Shown: positions 19,904 to 32,517, counted from the first letter of the stretch. The stretch is DNA of 64,000 nucleotides from Ophiosphaerella korrae (GCA_028456385.1 JALNQF010000130.1:57605-121604), one strand, 5' to 3'. Notes: a model not told the origin generated them from the sequence alone. Numbers and translations: made by a program.

Positions 19904-22289
19904 GAAAAAAGAACCTTGTAACATCAGATTACTACGGGATGAGAAACTTAGTGTCTATCAAGCCAGGCACAGTACCTGTTTCTATTGATCTGTTTTTCTC
20001 AGTGAATACTTCAGGATAGGACTGGCTCTTGGAAACATGAAATGGGGCCGTGTTCTCAACATTAATGCATGAGACTCCTTGGCTTTGCCCATATATTTGT
20101 CTGTTCCTATTCCACAAATATTGCAAGGAGGTTCAACGTACAGTAATGTCCTAATATTCTCGACCTTCGGTAAATTATTTACCAAACTAAGGCCAGTAGT
20201 AGAGGTAGTGGTATCAGCGTCAGGTGGACCGTCTTAGCTTTCAATCGAGTCCTTCAGATGTCTAATGTTTGAGACCTACTCTTCTACCACGACTCTAAAT
20301 AATTTGTTGATGTATTTAATTTCTCTCTGACCTATTCTAGTATGACCAAAGTGTGATGGTTGTGTTGATAGTCCCATTGAGGGCCCATCATTGCTTTAAC
20401 CATCTCGGCCTAGTTTCATCGCCATCCATCTAATTTCACCGAGTTTCAGCCTGACGTCTGCAGCAAACGGATTCTGGAGAAATAAAGTGCCGAATTCAGA
20501 GAACTGGTTTGAGTATATTCATCACAATCGTTCATTGGTTCAGATCCGTAGATTTGAAAGCTACCAACCTAGGCCAGCGAGATCCATACTCCAACTTGCG
20601 CAGGATACTTGTACATCACCAAGGTCACTAAATCCATCTGGAAGACTTTTTATGGAGTTCAATACTATTTGCGCAATGTTTTACGTTGCGTCACCTCTTC
20701 CGGAGCAGGTTGCATTTTCTCTTCCGGAGTGTCCCAAGGTGTTAGCCAATAACCCGGATGGTGCGACCCGGACGTTGATACCCACCGCCATAATTGTAAG
20801 CCTACGCGGATCACCATTATGGCATGAGCCATATGTCTCATTGGAGTAGAAATTGCACATCACCATCGTCGTTATCATGATATCCAAGTCTTGGAAATAT
20901 CAACTTTTCGTCTTCGCCTCTACCCTGTCACAAAAGATAACCCCCCTCGTCGTGAGACAGTAGATAATTAGGAAGCAGACTTAGTACGCTTAGAGCTAAG
21001 CGAAAGGACAGTACATAATTCAGATGCTTTACCATTTTTTGTGTATAATTTGCACTTACCGTTGAGCATTGCTCATTCTAAACGATATTTACTACTGCCT
21101 AAATACCTAGGCCTAGATAAATACAGATGGAAATTCCCAAGGCATATTGAAGACGCAATGCACCAGCCACGCAGAAAGAGCAGTCTTCCCACATTTCAAT
21201 GAACTCTATCGCCGATCACAATTCCATTCAAAGAGTCTCGAGGCGTTGATAATGCTTCTACGCGGCCAATGTAACGGTGAGGCAAAGATAAAACGTACGC
21301 GTGGATTCTAAGCTAGGGGATATCACGGGTGTAACTGTGCAAGGGTTATTACTAGTAATAGGGAAATGGGAGGACAATAAGGAGGATAACAAGCCCGGAC
21401 CCACGCATAGCGCCTATCCAGAGACGACCGAGCTCACGTCCGATGAATCGCTCTACAGGTGGTCTAGGGCATAAACTAGGTTATTGTGCGAAATATTCCT
21501 GAAGCCTTTTGCTACCTGTTGCAAGTTGCGTGCAATGAGTTGATTGGTGAGACATATATACAGACGGTTTCGAGTGGGCAGAGTGAATTCACCTGGGAAG
21601 TGGGTTAAGCGAGTGGCAAGCTGAGCTATCCTAACGCTACCAAATGCCTAAAATAATTGTAGTTGTCTAATAAGTAGTAGATCACTACCTAAGTGCAGCC
21701 GTCACTACTAATATAACTGCTGATGGTGCTGATAGCCTAAACATCGTATCGCTGCGTAGACAAGCCACCACCACGGTAGGCCTATACTTCAGCAATACAT
21801 TGGCCACTTGTCATGACGACGCAAATCCCAATCAGCTGAGATAATAGTAGAGAAATAATAGGCATTTATCAGTAACACGAACATGTCCCATAAGCAAAGG
21901 TGTCACAGATTACCAGGCCCTTGCCTACTAGAGCCCATAGTATATCACCATGGCTAAGACCATAGTAGATATAAGTAATTTAGTATATAAAGAGTAAAAT
22001 AGATCGGCTCTAAGCGGGTAGTAGTTGGTCTGATATTATCTTCAACATACTCTCTCTCTCTACTACCTACTAATATGCCTGCATCTACTATCATTTTCTG
22101 TAAAAACCCCATTTCTTACGCAGATGCAGAATAACTACAAATTCAAAACAAGTCTCCTTAGAAGCCATATAGATTCAGCCCACATGTTCTAAAAAGCAGG
22201 CTGCAAATATAAAAAAGCGTTGGTACATATTGGAGCTTTTTCGTTTCTGTCCTGGAGCAATCTTTAATACTACTACATACGACAAAAAT
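19904..22289. other. AT-rich gene desert
   Basis: About 2.4 kb with no supported gene. The longest frame (20487-20849, 120 codons) has no recognisable content. A TATATAAA element at 21984-21990, a CT-rich tract at 22050-22062 and an ATG at 22074 resemble a complete core promoter and leader, but the frame closes after 19 codons. The right end carries the 3' UTR of the minus-strand arginyl-tRNA synthetase gene. Confidence 0.45.
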
Positions 22290-24644
22290 CTACATGCGCT
22301 CCACAGGACTTAACCCCAAGACGCCCATTCCGCCCCTCAATACCTCTAGCGCGGCAACATACAAGGCCAACCGCGCCTCCAGCACCGCCTTCTCACTGCC
22401 CACAACCTGCAGGTGGTCATAACTGCTGCTCAATGCGTGGGCCATTTTAAACAGGTAGGTAAGCACGGTGGTGGGTTCCTGCGTCTTGACGGTATTGATA
22501 AAGGTGTCGGGCCAGGCGGCGAGTTGGCGCACGAGGTCGATGGCATGGGGCTCGGTGAGGAGGGCGAGGTTGGCGGAGGAGAGGGAGAGGTCGGGATGTG
22601 CGGCGAGGGCCTTGCGGTGGATGGAGCAAAGGCGGGCGTGTGCGTATTGGAGGTAGGGGCCGGTGTCGCCTTCGAAGGAACACATGCGCTGCATGTCGAA
22701 GGTGTAGTTGTTGATGCGCTTGCCTTTCATGTCTTGCACCATGACGGCGGAGATGCCGAGCGTGTCGGCGGTTTTTTGGGGGTCAGCGACGAGCGCGTAT
22801 TTGGCTTCGTTGCTTTTCATCACTTCGTGCATGGTTTCGCCTACGTCGTGGAGGATGTCGTCGAGGAATTTTGCTGTGCCTTTGCGTGTGCTCATGCCGA
22901 GTACCATGCCAAAGTTGATGTGTTGGCATTTGTCGGATATGTCTTTCCTACCCATGAGTTCCTCAATCTTGAAAAGTTGCGCTAGGTGCAAGTCTTGCTG
23001 GGATGCTACGACATAGATCATCTTGCTGTGGATCACCAGTCAGCCAAATATTTCCTTACAATCTGAAGTGTATAAACATACTCAAAGTTGTACTTCTCCA
23101 CACGCTGGAGAGCCTCACCAATATCTCGGGTCAGGTATAGCGATGTGCCATCCTTCTTCTTCACAACCGCTTTCCCTAATTTTTTCGAGTGCTTGGTGAG
23201 GTCGACAATGACTGCGCCATCAGAGTCTTCTGTTACTTTCTTCTCCCACATGATCTTGGCGGCCTTTTCCATGCTCTCATCCTTGACTTGCGACTCACCA
23301 CTGTAGTCGTCGTAGTGGATGTTTAACCGGGCATACGTCTGCTTGTATTTTTCAATTGAGAGGTCCTACAAGTGTTAGTCTTGAAACCGCAAATCTGTTG
23401 ATTCTGCTCACCCTAAAGCGCTTCCAGATGCCGAGTGCCTTGGGCTCGCCATCAACCATGCCCTTGAAGTATTTCCTAGCCTGCTCATCAATACCCTCAG
23501 TCTCGATTTTTTTGATTTTAGCCTCTTGTTCAGAAGCGTCCTTGCCCTCCTCCTTCAGCTTGCCAACCTCCGCCTTCAGCGCCTTAACCTGCTCAGCCTC
23601 CTCATGTTGAATGGAGCTGACCTTGACATAAATGTCATACAAATGGCCAATTGGGTTCTTCACAAGCTCCTCCTCGTTCCCAAAGAGGTCAAATCCAATT
23701 GCTAGCACGCCGTATTGCTTCCCCCAATCCCCCAAATAATTCATTCGGATGACCTCCCAGCCCGCGCCCTCATAGAGATTTGCGAGGAAACCGCCAATGA
23801 TTGTACTTCGCAAATGGCCTGCATGGAAAGGTTTGGCGATGTTGGGCGAGCTAAATTCGACGATGACCTTCTTTGCGCCGGAGGAAGGATCTAGGGGATT
23901 TCGGAGACCCAGGTTTTTGTTGAAGCCGTAGTTGGAGCCTGCCTTCAATACCATAGGAATGACGATGGAGGTGAGCGGTTCGGACTTGAAGAAGAAGCCG
24001 AGTGCTGTGTTTGTGACTATTGGCTGCTTGACCAGCGGCGATTCGGGGAACTTGTCTGCCAATTCCTGCGCCCAGGCTTTCATCTCATCTGGCTTCTTCT
24101 TTACGCGCAGTGCGGGGACTGCCAATTGTAGATCGCCATGCTCTGCCTTTGCTGTCCTTGCCAAGGTAGGGTAAATGACGTGTTTGTCAAGACCCGATGA
24201 TTGAGCGAAGAGCTCTGTAATGTGGCTTCGATAGATGTCGAAGGGGTTCAGGGCGGGGTACGTGCCTGCTTCTTGCGGGACCTTGTCTAGGCCAAGGGTG
24301 GCAAGCGTGTTGGTGAGGTCTTCCATGCTGGGTGCTGCGCGCGCCGACGCGTCGATTCGAGGGGATTTGAAGAAGGTGGTGTCGATTTGGGAGTACCGAC
24401 GGGATATACTTGGGTAAGAGGAGGTGTGGTCGCGTGTTATGCGCTGGGCGTGGGCGTGTATCTGCAGTAGCAACGTGGGGTAGGTGTACGAGAGTTGTGG
24501 TCGCAACTGCGGGGTGACGGCGAGGGTTTTGTGGCAAGCCCTGGTGTGAGTCAAAGGGCAATGAGCCGTCAGCGGCCTCAGCAAACGCGTCGAGGAGAAG
24601 GGGCGAAAAATTGCAGCGCTACTAGAAGCAAGGCTTCGGTGCAT
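22290..24644 (-). CDS. Arginyl-tRNA synthetase (cytosolic/mitochondrial)
   Basis: Exons are 24644-23412, 23365-23082 and 23025-22290, giving 750 residues. Introns are 46 nt (GTGAGC...TAG, ACTAACAC branch) and 56 nt (GTATGT...CAG). The enzyme charges tRNA-Arg with arginine using ATP. A class I catalytic core is visible: '[20 protein letters not shown]' contains the HIGH-type 'HAGH', followed by '[12 protein letters not shown]' and '[11 protein letters not shown]', then 'VVASQQDLH' and '[12 protein letters not shown]'. The C-terminal anticodon-binding domain ends in 'GLSPVERM'. The first 106 residues are Ser/Arg/Thr-rich, almost without acidic residues, and look like a mitochondrial transit peptide. 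The next Met (codon 107, at 24326, '[13 protein letters not shown]') could start a cytosolic form, so one gene may supply both compartments through alternative starts. Confidence 0.93.
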
Positions 24645-25001
24645 GCCCGTCTGCCAGAGCCTGCGCTATGCGTCAATCCAGCACTCCAAAATTTTGGAGG
24701 GGCAGCCGAAGCTGTGCCAGTGCCAAGCCACAAGCCACAAGCCACACCGCTCCGACCCCTCCCAGGTACCGTCCCATCAACACCGTTCTTCACATGTCAG
24801 CCATGTCCTTTGCATCCCCATAATGCCCCACAACACACGATAGCCCGCTTCATGCTCGTCATGCACACATTATACAGGGCTGAAACTTGCTCGTTCCTTC
24901 CTGCTGCACCTCGCGCATAAAAGCTAGGAAATTTCTCCGCCCAACCTGATGCACCGCTGTCCCAAACCGACGCAGCGCTTCTCCACACTTTCCTAATCAA
25001 C

Positions 25002-25650
25002 TCACCAACCAATCTTTTCTTTGGCCTGACCAAAGTATGGAGCGTGCTGATTTTGTTGCACTGCATGCATGGCCTGGGCGGTCGAGAACACTCGTGTTGC
25101 GAAGCATGCAGCATGCTTGGACATAGCGGGCGTTGCTATTGCCTCAACGGCATGGCCATGTTTGTTGACTGCATCGTCTATCTCCAAACGGCCGAGATTC
25201 AACAATGACGTCAGCCTGAGAACATTCGTCCATGGATCGGCCTCGTTCTCCTCGTTCTCCTCGTTCTCGCCACGAATACAAAACACAGACATGGGTGGCG
25301 CGTAAGGGTAATACCAATACCGGGGGTCGACAAAGGTCCGGTCCGAAGGCAATGCCATGCCAAAATGAGGCGAACAAAGTTGCAGTACAAAGACTTCGCT
25401 AGTGCACATCACCTCGTCTGACGCTAATGTCTCTTACCCATGTCGATGAGGAACGGTCGATTAAGGCGAATCTGCCTCCTGGAATAGGAAAGTCCATGCT
25501 CCAGCCAATATGCAGTTTGTCCAAGTTGAGCGATGGATGGATGATGCAGCTGAGAGCCTCATCAATATCTGGTCCGGAGACGACGTTGTCGGCCTCCGAC
25601 CTTATTGAGGCGCCTGCTAGGCTGCATACTAATAAGATTTGTACAACCAT
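25002..25650 (-). CDS. Possible small secreted protein, exon model unsure
   Basis: A minus-strand ATG at 25650 opens a frame beginning with a short hydrophobic leader ('MVVQILLVCSLAGASI') that resembles a signal peptide. Well-formed protein sequence follows ('LDKLHIGWSMDFPIPGGRFA') up to a strong GTAAGA donor at 25437. A second plausible coding stretch lies downstream (about 25370-25002) with 'DPRYWYYPYAPPMSVF', an acidic (EENEN)n patch and an alanine/histidine-rich helix. I could not find an acceptor that joins the two in phase, so either the second frame is spurious or the model needs another splice site. No domain is recognised. Confidence 0.3.
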
Positions 25651-27734
25651 TTGGCTCAGATTGGTACCGTGCGGTTGAGATATTTACAGGTGCAAGAGTG
25701 ACAAGTGGGCAGTTTCGGATATGTATGCTTCCGAAGTGAGGCAATCCTTGCAAGTGACTTGAGCAGGCTTACAGAACTACATTTTGCATTGTGGTGAGTA
25801 GACTATTCACCGTGCTTTTTGGTATGAAATTGAGACAGGATAAATTTATAGTAATAGCTAGTAGAGTGTGGGTTAATATAAAATACACATACTTCCGGGG
25901 CCCTGGCTCAGGGCGGTTGCCGGGTAATTTCTAATTTCCCAATCATGTTCCTAGCAGCCATTGCCGTTGATCTGGCAACGTTTTCGATGTGCCTCGGATG
26001 CAGGCGTAGAGAAGGTCACGCAGACGGTAGAAGGTGGTGTAACACACATTTGATGCCAATAGAAACATGACGAAGGACCCGGCGGGTTGTTCCTGGAACG
26101 CTGTGCGCTAACCGCCAAGACGAGCCCGCGGTATTGGGACGAAGCTGGATTTGTTGCATGGAACTGTGGTTTGCACAACCTTTGGTGTTGCATAGGGAGG
26201 CCTATGGTCGCGACGAGTCAAGACAATTTCGCATGGAGGAGGCGATGCAGGGTGACGCAGGCTCAGTCCATTCTTCTGATTCTGTCGTGTAGAACATCGA
26301 GGGCACAGGCAAATAGTTTGGAGTGGGCATGGTGGATCCAAGAATGGAATAAGGCGACTCACAAGAGTGGTCTGTGGTTAGTGCATGCACACAGCTCAAA
26401 CAAGCAGGTTGAACAGCGTGGGGTGGCATGTAGAAGCGTAATGGCGGTGCCGGCAGCAAAAAGAAATCTAAGCTGTTGGATGCAGGCGGGTGTGAAAAAG
26501 GAAGCATTCGTGGGACAGACCAGGCACGTCGGCGAAGTCTCGTGCTGGCGAGGGACAGACATATCAGGGAAGACCCAGGCTGGCGGATCCTCGTGGGGAA
26601 GGTGCAACCCAGGCAGCCGTGCGGTCGGGCCCGGCATGCATCCGCAGAAGCAACGTTGGGTGCAGTCGCCAGTGCATCCGATGTTGATACGAGGGATCGG
26701 ATCGACAACGGCCTATCGCGATGCTATCCCACGCTGAGAACCCTGCGAGACATGGGACGCTCCCGTCACTGGCTGAGCACGGCGAGCAATCAAGCTGGCT
26801 ATTGGCTACTCATAGAGTAGACTGGCGAGTCCATGGAGGATGGGACCAAGACCCACCAGGCCGAGGCGTTGCACAAGCAAGGAACACCAGCCGGCCTGGT
26901 CGAGAGTCGAGGGTCGAGAGTCGAGAGCCGAGAGTAGTTGCAATAGGCCAGATCAGGTACGGCGGCGCTCGCCGTGCGCTCGATGAAGAGATGCTGCCAT
27001 GAGCTGGTGTGCTAAGTAGCAGCCTCCATGCAGGCCAAGCGGCGGCACGCACGCTAGGGCCGGCTCGTGAGAAGGGCGTCCTGTAAAATGCAGACGAAGC
27101 TGGGAGAGAGCTGGCATTCAGCTAGTAGTGTGGGTCCCGGAGAAGCTCGGTCGACTGCGGCTCGCCAGTTAGCCATAGCGCAAAAGCACGCGTGCTGATC
27201 TGGAGTGCATGCTTGGTTTTTCTGCCTGGCTGAGGTAAGCAGATCAGATCGGCTATCGTGCATGGTGGCTGGGCAGCGATCGGACGCCTGAGGGTGGAAA
27301 GGTCAAGCTGGCCGTATCTGATTCATGAGAGCAGACTCCTTCGCTACCTGCAAGCGGGTCCGGGAAGGGCAACGGCCATGGCCGTGTGAAGGCCTGGGGC
27401 AGCGGGCGAGTGTATAAGACGGCCTACCGGCCGTCGCCATGAGGGCATTGCGTGTGCATGAAGCATTCGCATCGACTGAGACAAGCGGCATCCCCCCATC
27501 GTCATCGGTTCACAGCATTCCCGAGCCCGCCGTTCGGCTTGAGTCGACACGCCCGCATAAGTTAGTGTGGTGTCGAGCATCGTGACAGCAGCCTGTCATC
27601 CAGGTACGTCGGCCAAGTGAGGCACCCAGCGCATGCCTTGAGGCAGCATAGCTAATATGAGGATGGATAGAGTGAGATCCGAGCAAGGGCTAGCACGTTG
27701 ATTCGGTCGGTTCTGTCGATTCGATCGATTCTAC

Positions 27735-27872
27735 GTCTCTGTCTGGTCTCTGGTCTTCTGTCTCTGGCCTCTACCTCGGCAGTCTCTGGGCTCTGGCCTC
27801 TGGCCTCTAGTAGTCCGGTCTCTGGCCTGGTCTCTGGGCTCTGGTCCTGGTCTCTGGTCTCTGGGCTCTCAG
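27735..27872. repeat. CTCTGG-type minisatellite
   Basis: About 140 bases made of irregular tandem units such as CTCTGG, CTCTGGC and TCTGGTCTCTGG. On the opposite strand the units read as CCAGAGAC repeats. It lies in non-coding DNA about 1 kb upstream of the velvet-domain gene. Confidence 0.75.
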
Positions 27873-28624
27873 CCTCCGGGCTAGCCAGTGCGTCTGCGTG
27901 AGAGCACAAAGGTGAGCAGAGCTCAATTTCGCTTCCCCATCCCTGTCCCCCCACATGGCCCGCCGGCCCCATTCTGCTGGGTGCGCACTGTGCCTGCCGC
28001 CTGCCTGCCGTGACTGGCCGCGCATGCCAACCGCTGCACGCTCCTCAATCTGCAACACCACCTGCTCCAACGCCCTCGCTCTCCCTCCACCACTACACAT
28101 GACCCTTCACTCTCGCCGCCTCCCCTTCCGTCCCACTGCCACCCTCTCATTATTGCCTCTGCCGCCCGTCTCTGCCCTTGCTCCCACGCTTGGGCTCCAC
28201 CTGTTCTTTAGCCTAAGCGCTGCATGAACGGAGCCAATCATGCGCCGCCCCTCCGCCGTTTGCCTGGTGCCCACACCACAGGGGTCGAGGTACTGAGAAC
28301 CTTCACTGGCCGCCCTATACCTTCTGAGATATGGTCTTTGCCACCATCTCACTCTGCGCTGCACGCGGATGAGATTAAAGGGTCCACCACTTGGGCTCAG
28401 TTGTGCGCCAGGTGAACGATTATCGCCTGTCTGTCCTCTTGGAAGGCAATAGCATATCGGTCCTGACTGAAAGAGTTTTGATGAACTCGCTGACTCGGTT
28501 TGCCCGCTGGCCCTATATATCGCAACCCCATCTACGTTTGACCTGCACATCCCACGGCTTCTAGCATAGCCTCGTAGAAGCTGCCCTACCGCTCCCCGTC
28601 TTCCCGTGCCTTCTATTGTTCTTC

Positions 28625-28627
<3 letters not shown>

Positions 28628-28656
<29 letters not shown>

Positions 28657-28666
28657 CTTCTTCTTC
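28628..28666 (+). repeat. (TTC)13 microsatellite
   Basis: Thirteen uninterrupted TTC units in the presumed promoter or 5' UTR of the velvet-domain gene, about 140 bases before its ATG. Long pyrimidine tracts near start sites are common in filamentous fungal promoters. Confidence 0.9.
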
Positions 28667-28803
28667 GCCGTCTCTCATTCGTACACCTTCCCTTGCCTAA
28701 ATCTTCTTCCATTGTTCCGCACGGCATAACACCAGGGCCCATAATTGCCCGAGAACATAGCCTATGAAACTTTACTAAACAGTCACAGGACTTCCTTCAT
28801 CAG

Positions 28804-29786
28804 ATGCGAAGGGGCACACGACGAGGACGAGGTAGAAATCCGAATTCCCCTTGGAACACATCCACCAGAAGGAACAGACCCATTCCACCATCAGCGTCAC
28901 GTGTCAGATCCACATCGGACCGTGCTACCTTGCAACGTAACCGCAGCCACGCATCACCAAGACGCTCTGCCCGCTTAGCCGAGTTACTCAACGGAGAAAC
29001 CCACCACCAGCTCAACAGCGCCACTTCATCCATGGCTGACGTTGCGAGACCCAGGCCGCTAGGGAGCAGGTCCGTTCGATCAAGGCATCAAACTCGCACT
29101 TCAGGACGACCAAGACCGGACCATTCTTCCTTGTCCCCAGAAGATATCCACTACGCCATGGACATTATAGTCCAGCCCCCTCGAAGCGCACGTGTCGGCC
29201 AAGCACTACCTGGATCCATTGTCGTTCGATTACGAACAACAAATGCTGACCCCGAGGATGCCGTTGCAGACTCCATCAACCTAGTTGCCATCGCCACCCT
29301 AATCCCTGGCAACTCAAACGCTCCTGCCGATCCATCCGTTCTCAACGCTCTCCTCGCCGGCCGCCGCTTCGACTCCATCCACCCTTTTGCCGATGATGAA
29401 GCTGATGGCTCTATTGCCTCCATGGACATGGCCGACCCCCTTGGCGTAGGTTACATGCGCTTCCCTGACCTTGTCATCCGTCAAGCAGGTACCTACCGGA
29501 TACGCATCACCCTCGTTCGCATTCGCAACTCAGCCTCCGACCCTCCGGTCTCATCCGCCGGCAACGGCGCCTCGGTCCAAGCCGTCGACTCCAACCTCGT
29601 CGTCGTCATGGGCGCCGCCCAAGCAAACCTGGCCTCCTACAGCGGTAAGTACCTGGTAACTACATGTTAAACCCACCTTTTTTTTTCTCAGTTCCTGATT
29701 CTCGCTTCCTATTAGGAGACGGCGGGGATGATGGCGGTTGGCTCGAAGTCCTAAGAACTATCCAGCACAGACGCCAATCTCATTAG
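28804..29786 (+). CDS. Velvet-domain protein
   Basis: Exons 28804-29644 and 29716-29786 (71-nt intron, GTAAGT...TTAG) encode 303 residues. The first 100 residues are Arg/Ser/Pro-rich and basic. A velvet-like domain follows, with the diagnostic 'MDIIVQPPRSARVG' near residue 118 and, after an acidic insert, 'GYMRFPDLVIRQAGTYRIRI', which matches the F-P-D-L-x-x-R-x-x-G-x-[FY]-R-[IL] signature. Velvet proteins (VeA, VelB, VosA, VelC) are nuclear NF-kB-like DNA-binding regulators of development, spores and secondary metabolism. This one is shorter than VeA or VelC and lacks the full N-terminal signature, so it is called only a velvet-domain family member. The second exon adds a Gly/Asp patch and a short basic tail. 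Confidence 0.65.
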
Positions 29787-31482
29787 CAATACCTTTTTCC
29801 CTTGGGGCTTTCTATTCATTCCTTTTTTCTTCTCTTGTTTACTCTTTCGTTTTGGGAATGGTCTTTTTCTTGTACAATGTATCCGCCTGTATGGTTCTAC
29901 GAACGCAAATGCGCTTTGTTGTACGCTGCGCACATTCTCTGTAGCACTACGTGTCCTTATACGTTGGTCCAGAATAAAGACGCATGGAGCATATTTTACT
30001 TGGTTTCTTTTTTTTTTCTTTTTTTTTCTTTTTTTTGAAACCTGGCGCTGGCATTAGACGGTGGATGGGCGTTGTTGTGCGTGTGTGATGCTTGTTATCC
30101 TTACCATTTACACTGAGGTATTGAGTAGTATCATGTATTCTTCTTCGTTTGGCAACCTGTGCGCTCTTTTTAATGTGCCGTGGTGGTGTGGGAGGTTTGC
30201 GCAAGTGACGAAGGGGGAAGGGAGGAGTATATGCGTGTGGATTTGTCATTCCGGTGGGATTTGAAATGTATTTGAGAGGACGGGGCATGATGTGGGGGTG
30301 TAATGGCTTGATTGGGCATTTGGCGGGATGCGGTTTGATCTATTAACCCGGGGTTCATCCGAGAGTGGTGTGGTTGATTGTAGAAGAGTATATATATATG
30401 TTGCTGTCATTCGCAGTGCTTGCACTTCCAGCACACTTTGATGCACTTTTGCATATTTCCGGTTCGCGTTGTCCTTGGAGCGTGGGACGGTGCTACGCAT
30501 TGGGTGCTATGCAGTCGAGAATGCGTCGAGCAGTAGTTAGTTCCCTGTGTAAAATCGTGAGATTTATAAAGGTTCATACCACGGCGTTGCAAAACACAGC
30601 CCCAAATATTCTTATATGTGATTGATATTTGTGAGTTGTAGAATGTTATTTGAAAAAATAAGTGGGGCTCCTTTGTGCTAGATCGATCTCGAAGCCTAGG
30701 AACAAACTAGTCATGTTGGCTTTGCTGTAGTCAGAACGGTAGCTCGAGGATCCTTACGCTAAAGAACCCCCCCTTTTGCAAGCGATAACATTATGTAGTA
30801 CTAATACTCAAGTCGATTGCCGGGTATAGAACAACGCGTTTTTGCTAATGTATGTCGCAGTTTCGCAGTCGAGTGTCACAAGATTTGTCATTGTAAAAGT
30901 TCCCATAACTGGCGATTTCGTTTTTACCTCATCATCTATAATGAAAAAAAAAAAAAAAAAAAAAAAAAACCGTGCAGGAATTGGATCATTTTCGAATTTT
31001 TGGGACAGTTTTTCTACTTTGCAGATTTGTTTGTGGATATTGAGTGCAAGATTTACGTAGGTCGTGAGCTTGTCTAGTTATGGGGATTCCCAAACTGTAA
31101 GACTACAACGCAGCGTAGATATACTGTTATAGACTCAATACTAAACAGTGGTTGATAATTGTTACCTTTCTGAGTTGTCTAGCGGAGTAGTGCAGAATTT
31201 CGTCCTTCCGCGAACGCTCTAAAGATCTGTGAGCTAGAATTGCAATTTTAAAAACAACATCATCATTTTTTTTTTTAAAACACACTCCATAGATGTCTTT
31301 TAGCAAGCCAAGATATTCAGAAGTAGTTTAAACAGAGCTGAAAACTATGCCAGGCAGATGGAAAATTAATGCATCGATTCACAACAACATACGAAAAGCT
31401 AGCAACCTATTTACATCTCATCCCCTCCTAGCTTCTCCTCCACCGCTTGACTATCCGCGTAGATTTCTTCAGTCCAAGTGCT
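29787..31482. other. Intergenic between convergent genes
   Basis: About 1.7 kb between the 3' ends of the velvet-domain gene (+) and the DUF4360 gene (-). It holds several homopolymer tracts: T-rich 30007-30037 and a run of 26 A at 30944-30969. No coding frame, tRNA or conserved element is recognised. Confidence 0.5.
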
Positions 31483-32399
31483 CTACTGGCTAGGGGTGAG
31501 ATCAGAGTTGGGAACTCCAATGCCAATGGTGTTGTCGCCGCCAGATCCAGAGCCGGATCCGGGAGTGCACTTCCTCCAGGAAACGTGGACCTGCTGGGTG
31601 AAAGCAACGGTAGCATCGTCGGTGGACAACTCGCCAGTACCGGCCTTGGTCTTGCTGGTGAGCGAGATACGATTGTTGATGTTGAGGATGCCATTGCTGC
31701 CGCAGGGCGACCAGATGGTGGCAGTGGTCTCGACCGTATCCTGCTTAGTGTAAATCTGGCCGAGAGCGAGGGCACCGCCACCGACGAAAGAGGAACGGGT
31801 GCTTTGCTGGTCGACTGTTAGCATGTGTGTGTGTGTTTGTGTGTGGGTGAGGTGGTGTTGTCACTCACGGTCTTGCTCGCGTCCTGGGAGAAGTAGTAGC
31901 TGGTGATGAAGCTGCCGGTGACACCCTCGTCGAGACGGGCCCAGCCGTGGTAAGTGGCGTCAACAACGGCGTACTGGAAGCCGCCGGGGTACTTGAGATT
32001 CAAGTGGAGCTGGCAGTTCTTGCTCTTCTGGCTGGCGGCAATATCGGGACCAATGTAGGTCTGGAATTGATCAAAGCCGTAAGTAATGACCTGTGAATGA
32101 TTGTAAGTCAAGGTTGTCTCACCGTCATGGCTGTTCGTGAGACTGGGAGAGACAAGAGGTAGAGTTCGGGAGTAATCATTTCAAACTCCTTCAATTGTTG
32201 AGATTAGGGTTTGCAAGAAATGCTGGTAAATACTGACCGTCTTGTCCGTGGAGGCGGAGGTAGAGACTGAGCCCTGGGGACAGCCGTTGCCAGAGTAGCT
32301 GGTGCTGGCGATGGTGATCTGCTCGGGGCTGGGTGCGTTCGCCTGAGGATAAGCCGCGGCGAGGACCGGGAGAATAAGAGCAGCGATCTTGGAATGCAT
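31483..32399 (-). CDS. Secreted DUF4360 protein, 3 exons
   Basis: Exons on the minus strand are 32399-32238, 32090-31869 and 31806-31483, giving 235 residues. A signal peptide ('MHSKIAALILPVLAAAYPQA') is followed by the DUF4360 pattern: 'GNGCPQGSVSTS', 'YGFDQFQTYIGPD' and 'NCQLHLNLKYPGGFQYAVVD', then 'LDEGVTGSFITSYYFS', 'TIWSPCGSNGILNINNRISL' and 'VSWRKC'. Spaced cysteines probably form disulfides. DUF4360 proteins are fungal secreted proteins of unknown biochemical role. Intron 1 (147 nt) is long for this window and starts with the unusual donor GTCAGT; intron 2 (62 nt) is GTGAGT...CAG. A TATAAA lies about 120 nt upstream of the ATG. A Gly/Ser patch near the C-terminus may be a flexible tail. 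Confidence 0.85.
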
Positions 32400-32517
32400 T
32401 TTGAAGGTTGCAAAATTGAAGATGGTGGATAACCGAGCGAGTGGTGATGATGAGAAGCTGGGAGTGATGCTGGTGGTGATCTGTGATGATCAACAACAGG
32501 AGGGGATCAAAGCCACC

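Larger units (their letters stand above)
25651..28803. other. Long non-coding stretch with minisatellites
   Basis: Over 3 kb between the possible secreted gene and the velvet-domain gene. A 216-codon frame at 26087-26737 is rich in Trp, Cys and Arg in an unstructured way and is not accepted as a gene. Short direct repeats occur at 26895-26935 (GTCGAGAG-type) and 27735-27872 (CTCTGG-type), and a (TTC)n tract lies at 28628-28666. A TATA-like 'CTATATATCG' near 28510 plus the pyrimidine-rich sequence beyond it probably form the promoter and leader of the velvet-domain gene. Confidence 0.5.

Noticed and set aside
20487..20849. 120-codon frame in the gene desert
   Set aside because: No promoter, splice sites or recognisable content.
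26087..26737. 216-codon open frame
   Set aside because: Composition is rich in Trp, Cys and Arg without domain texture, a signal or splice sites; it overlaps other frames of similar quality.
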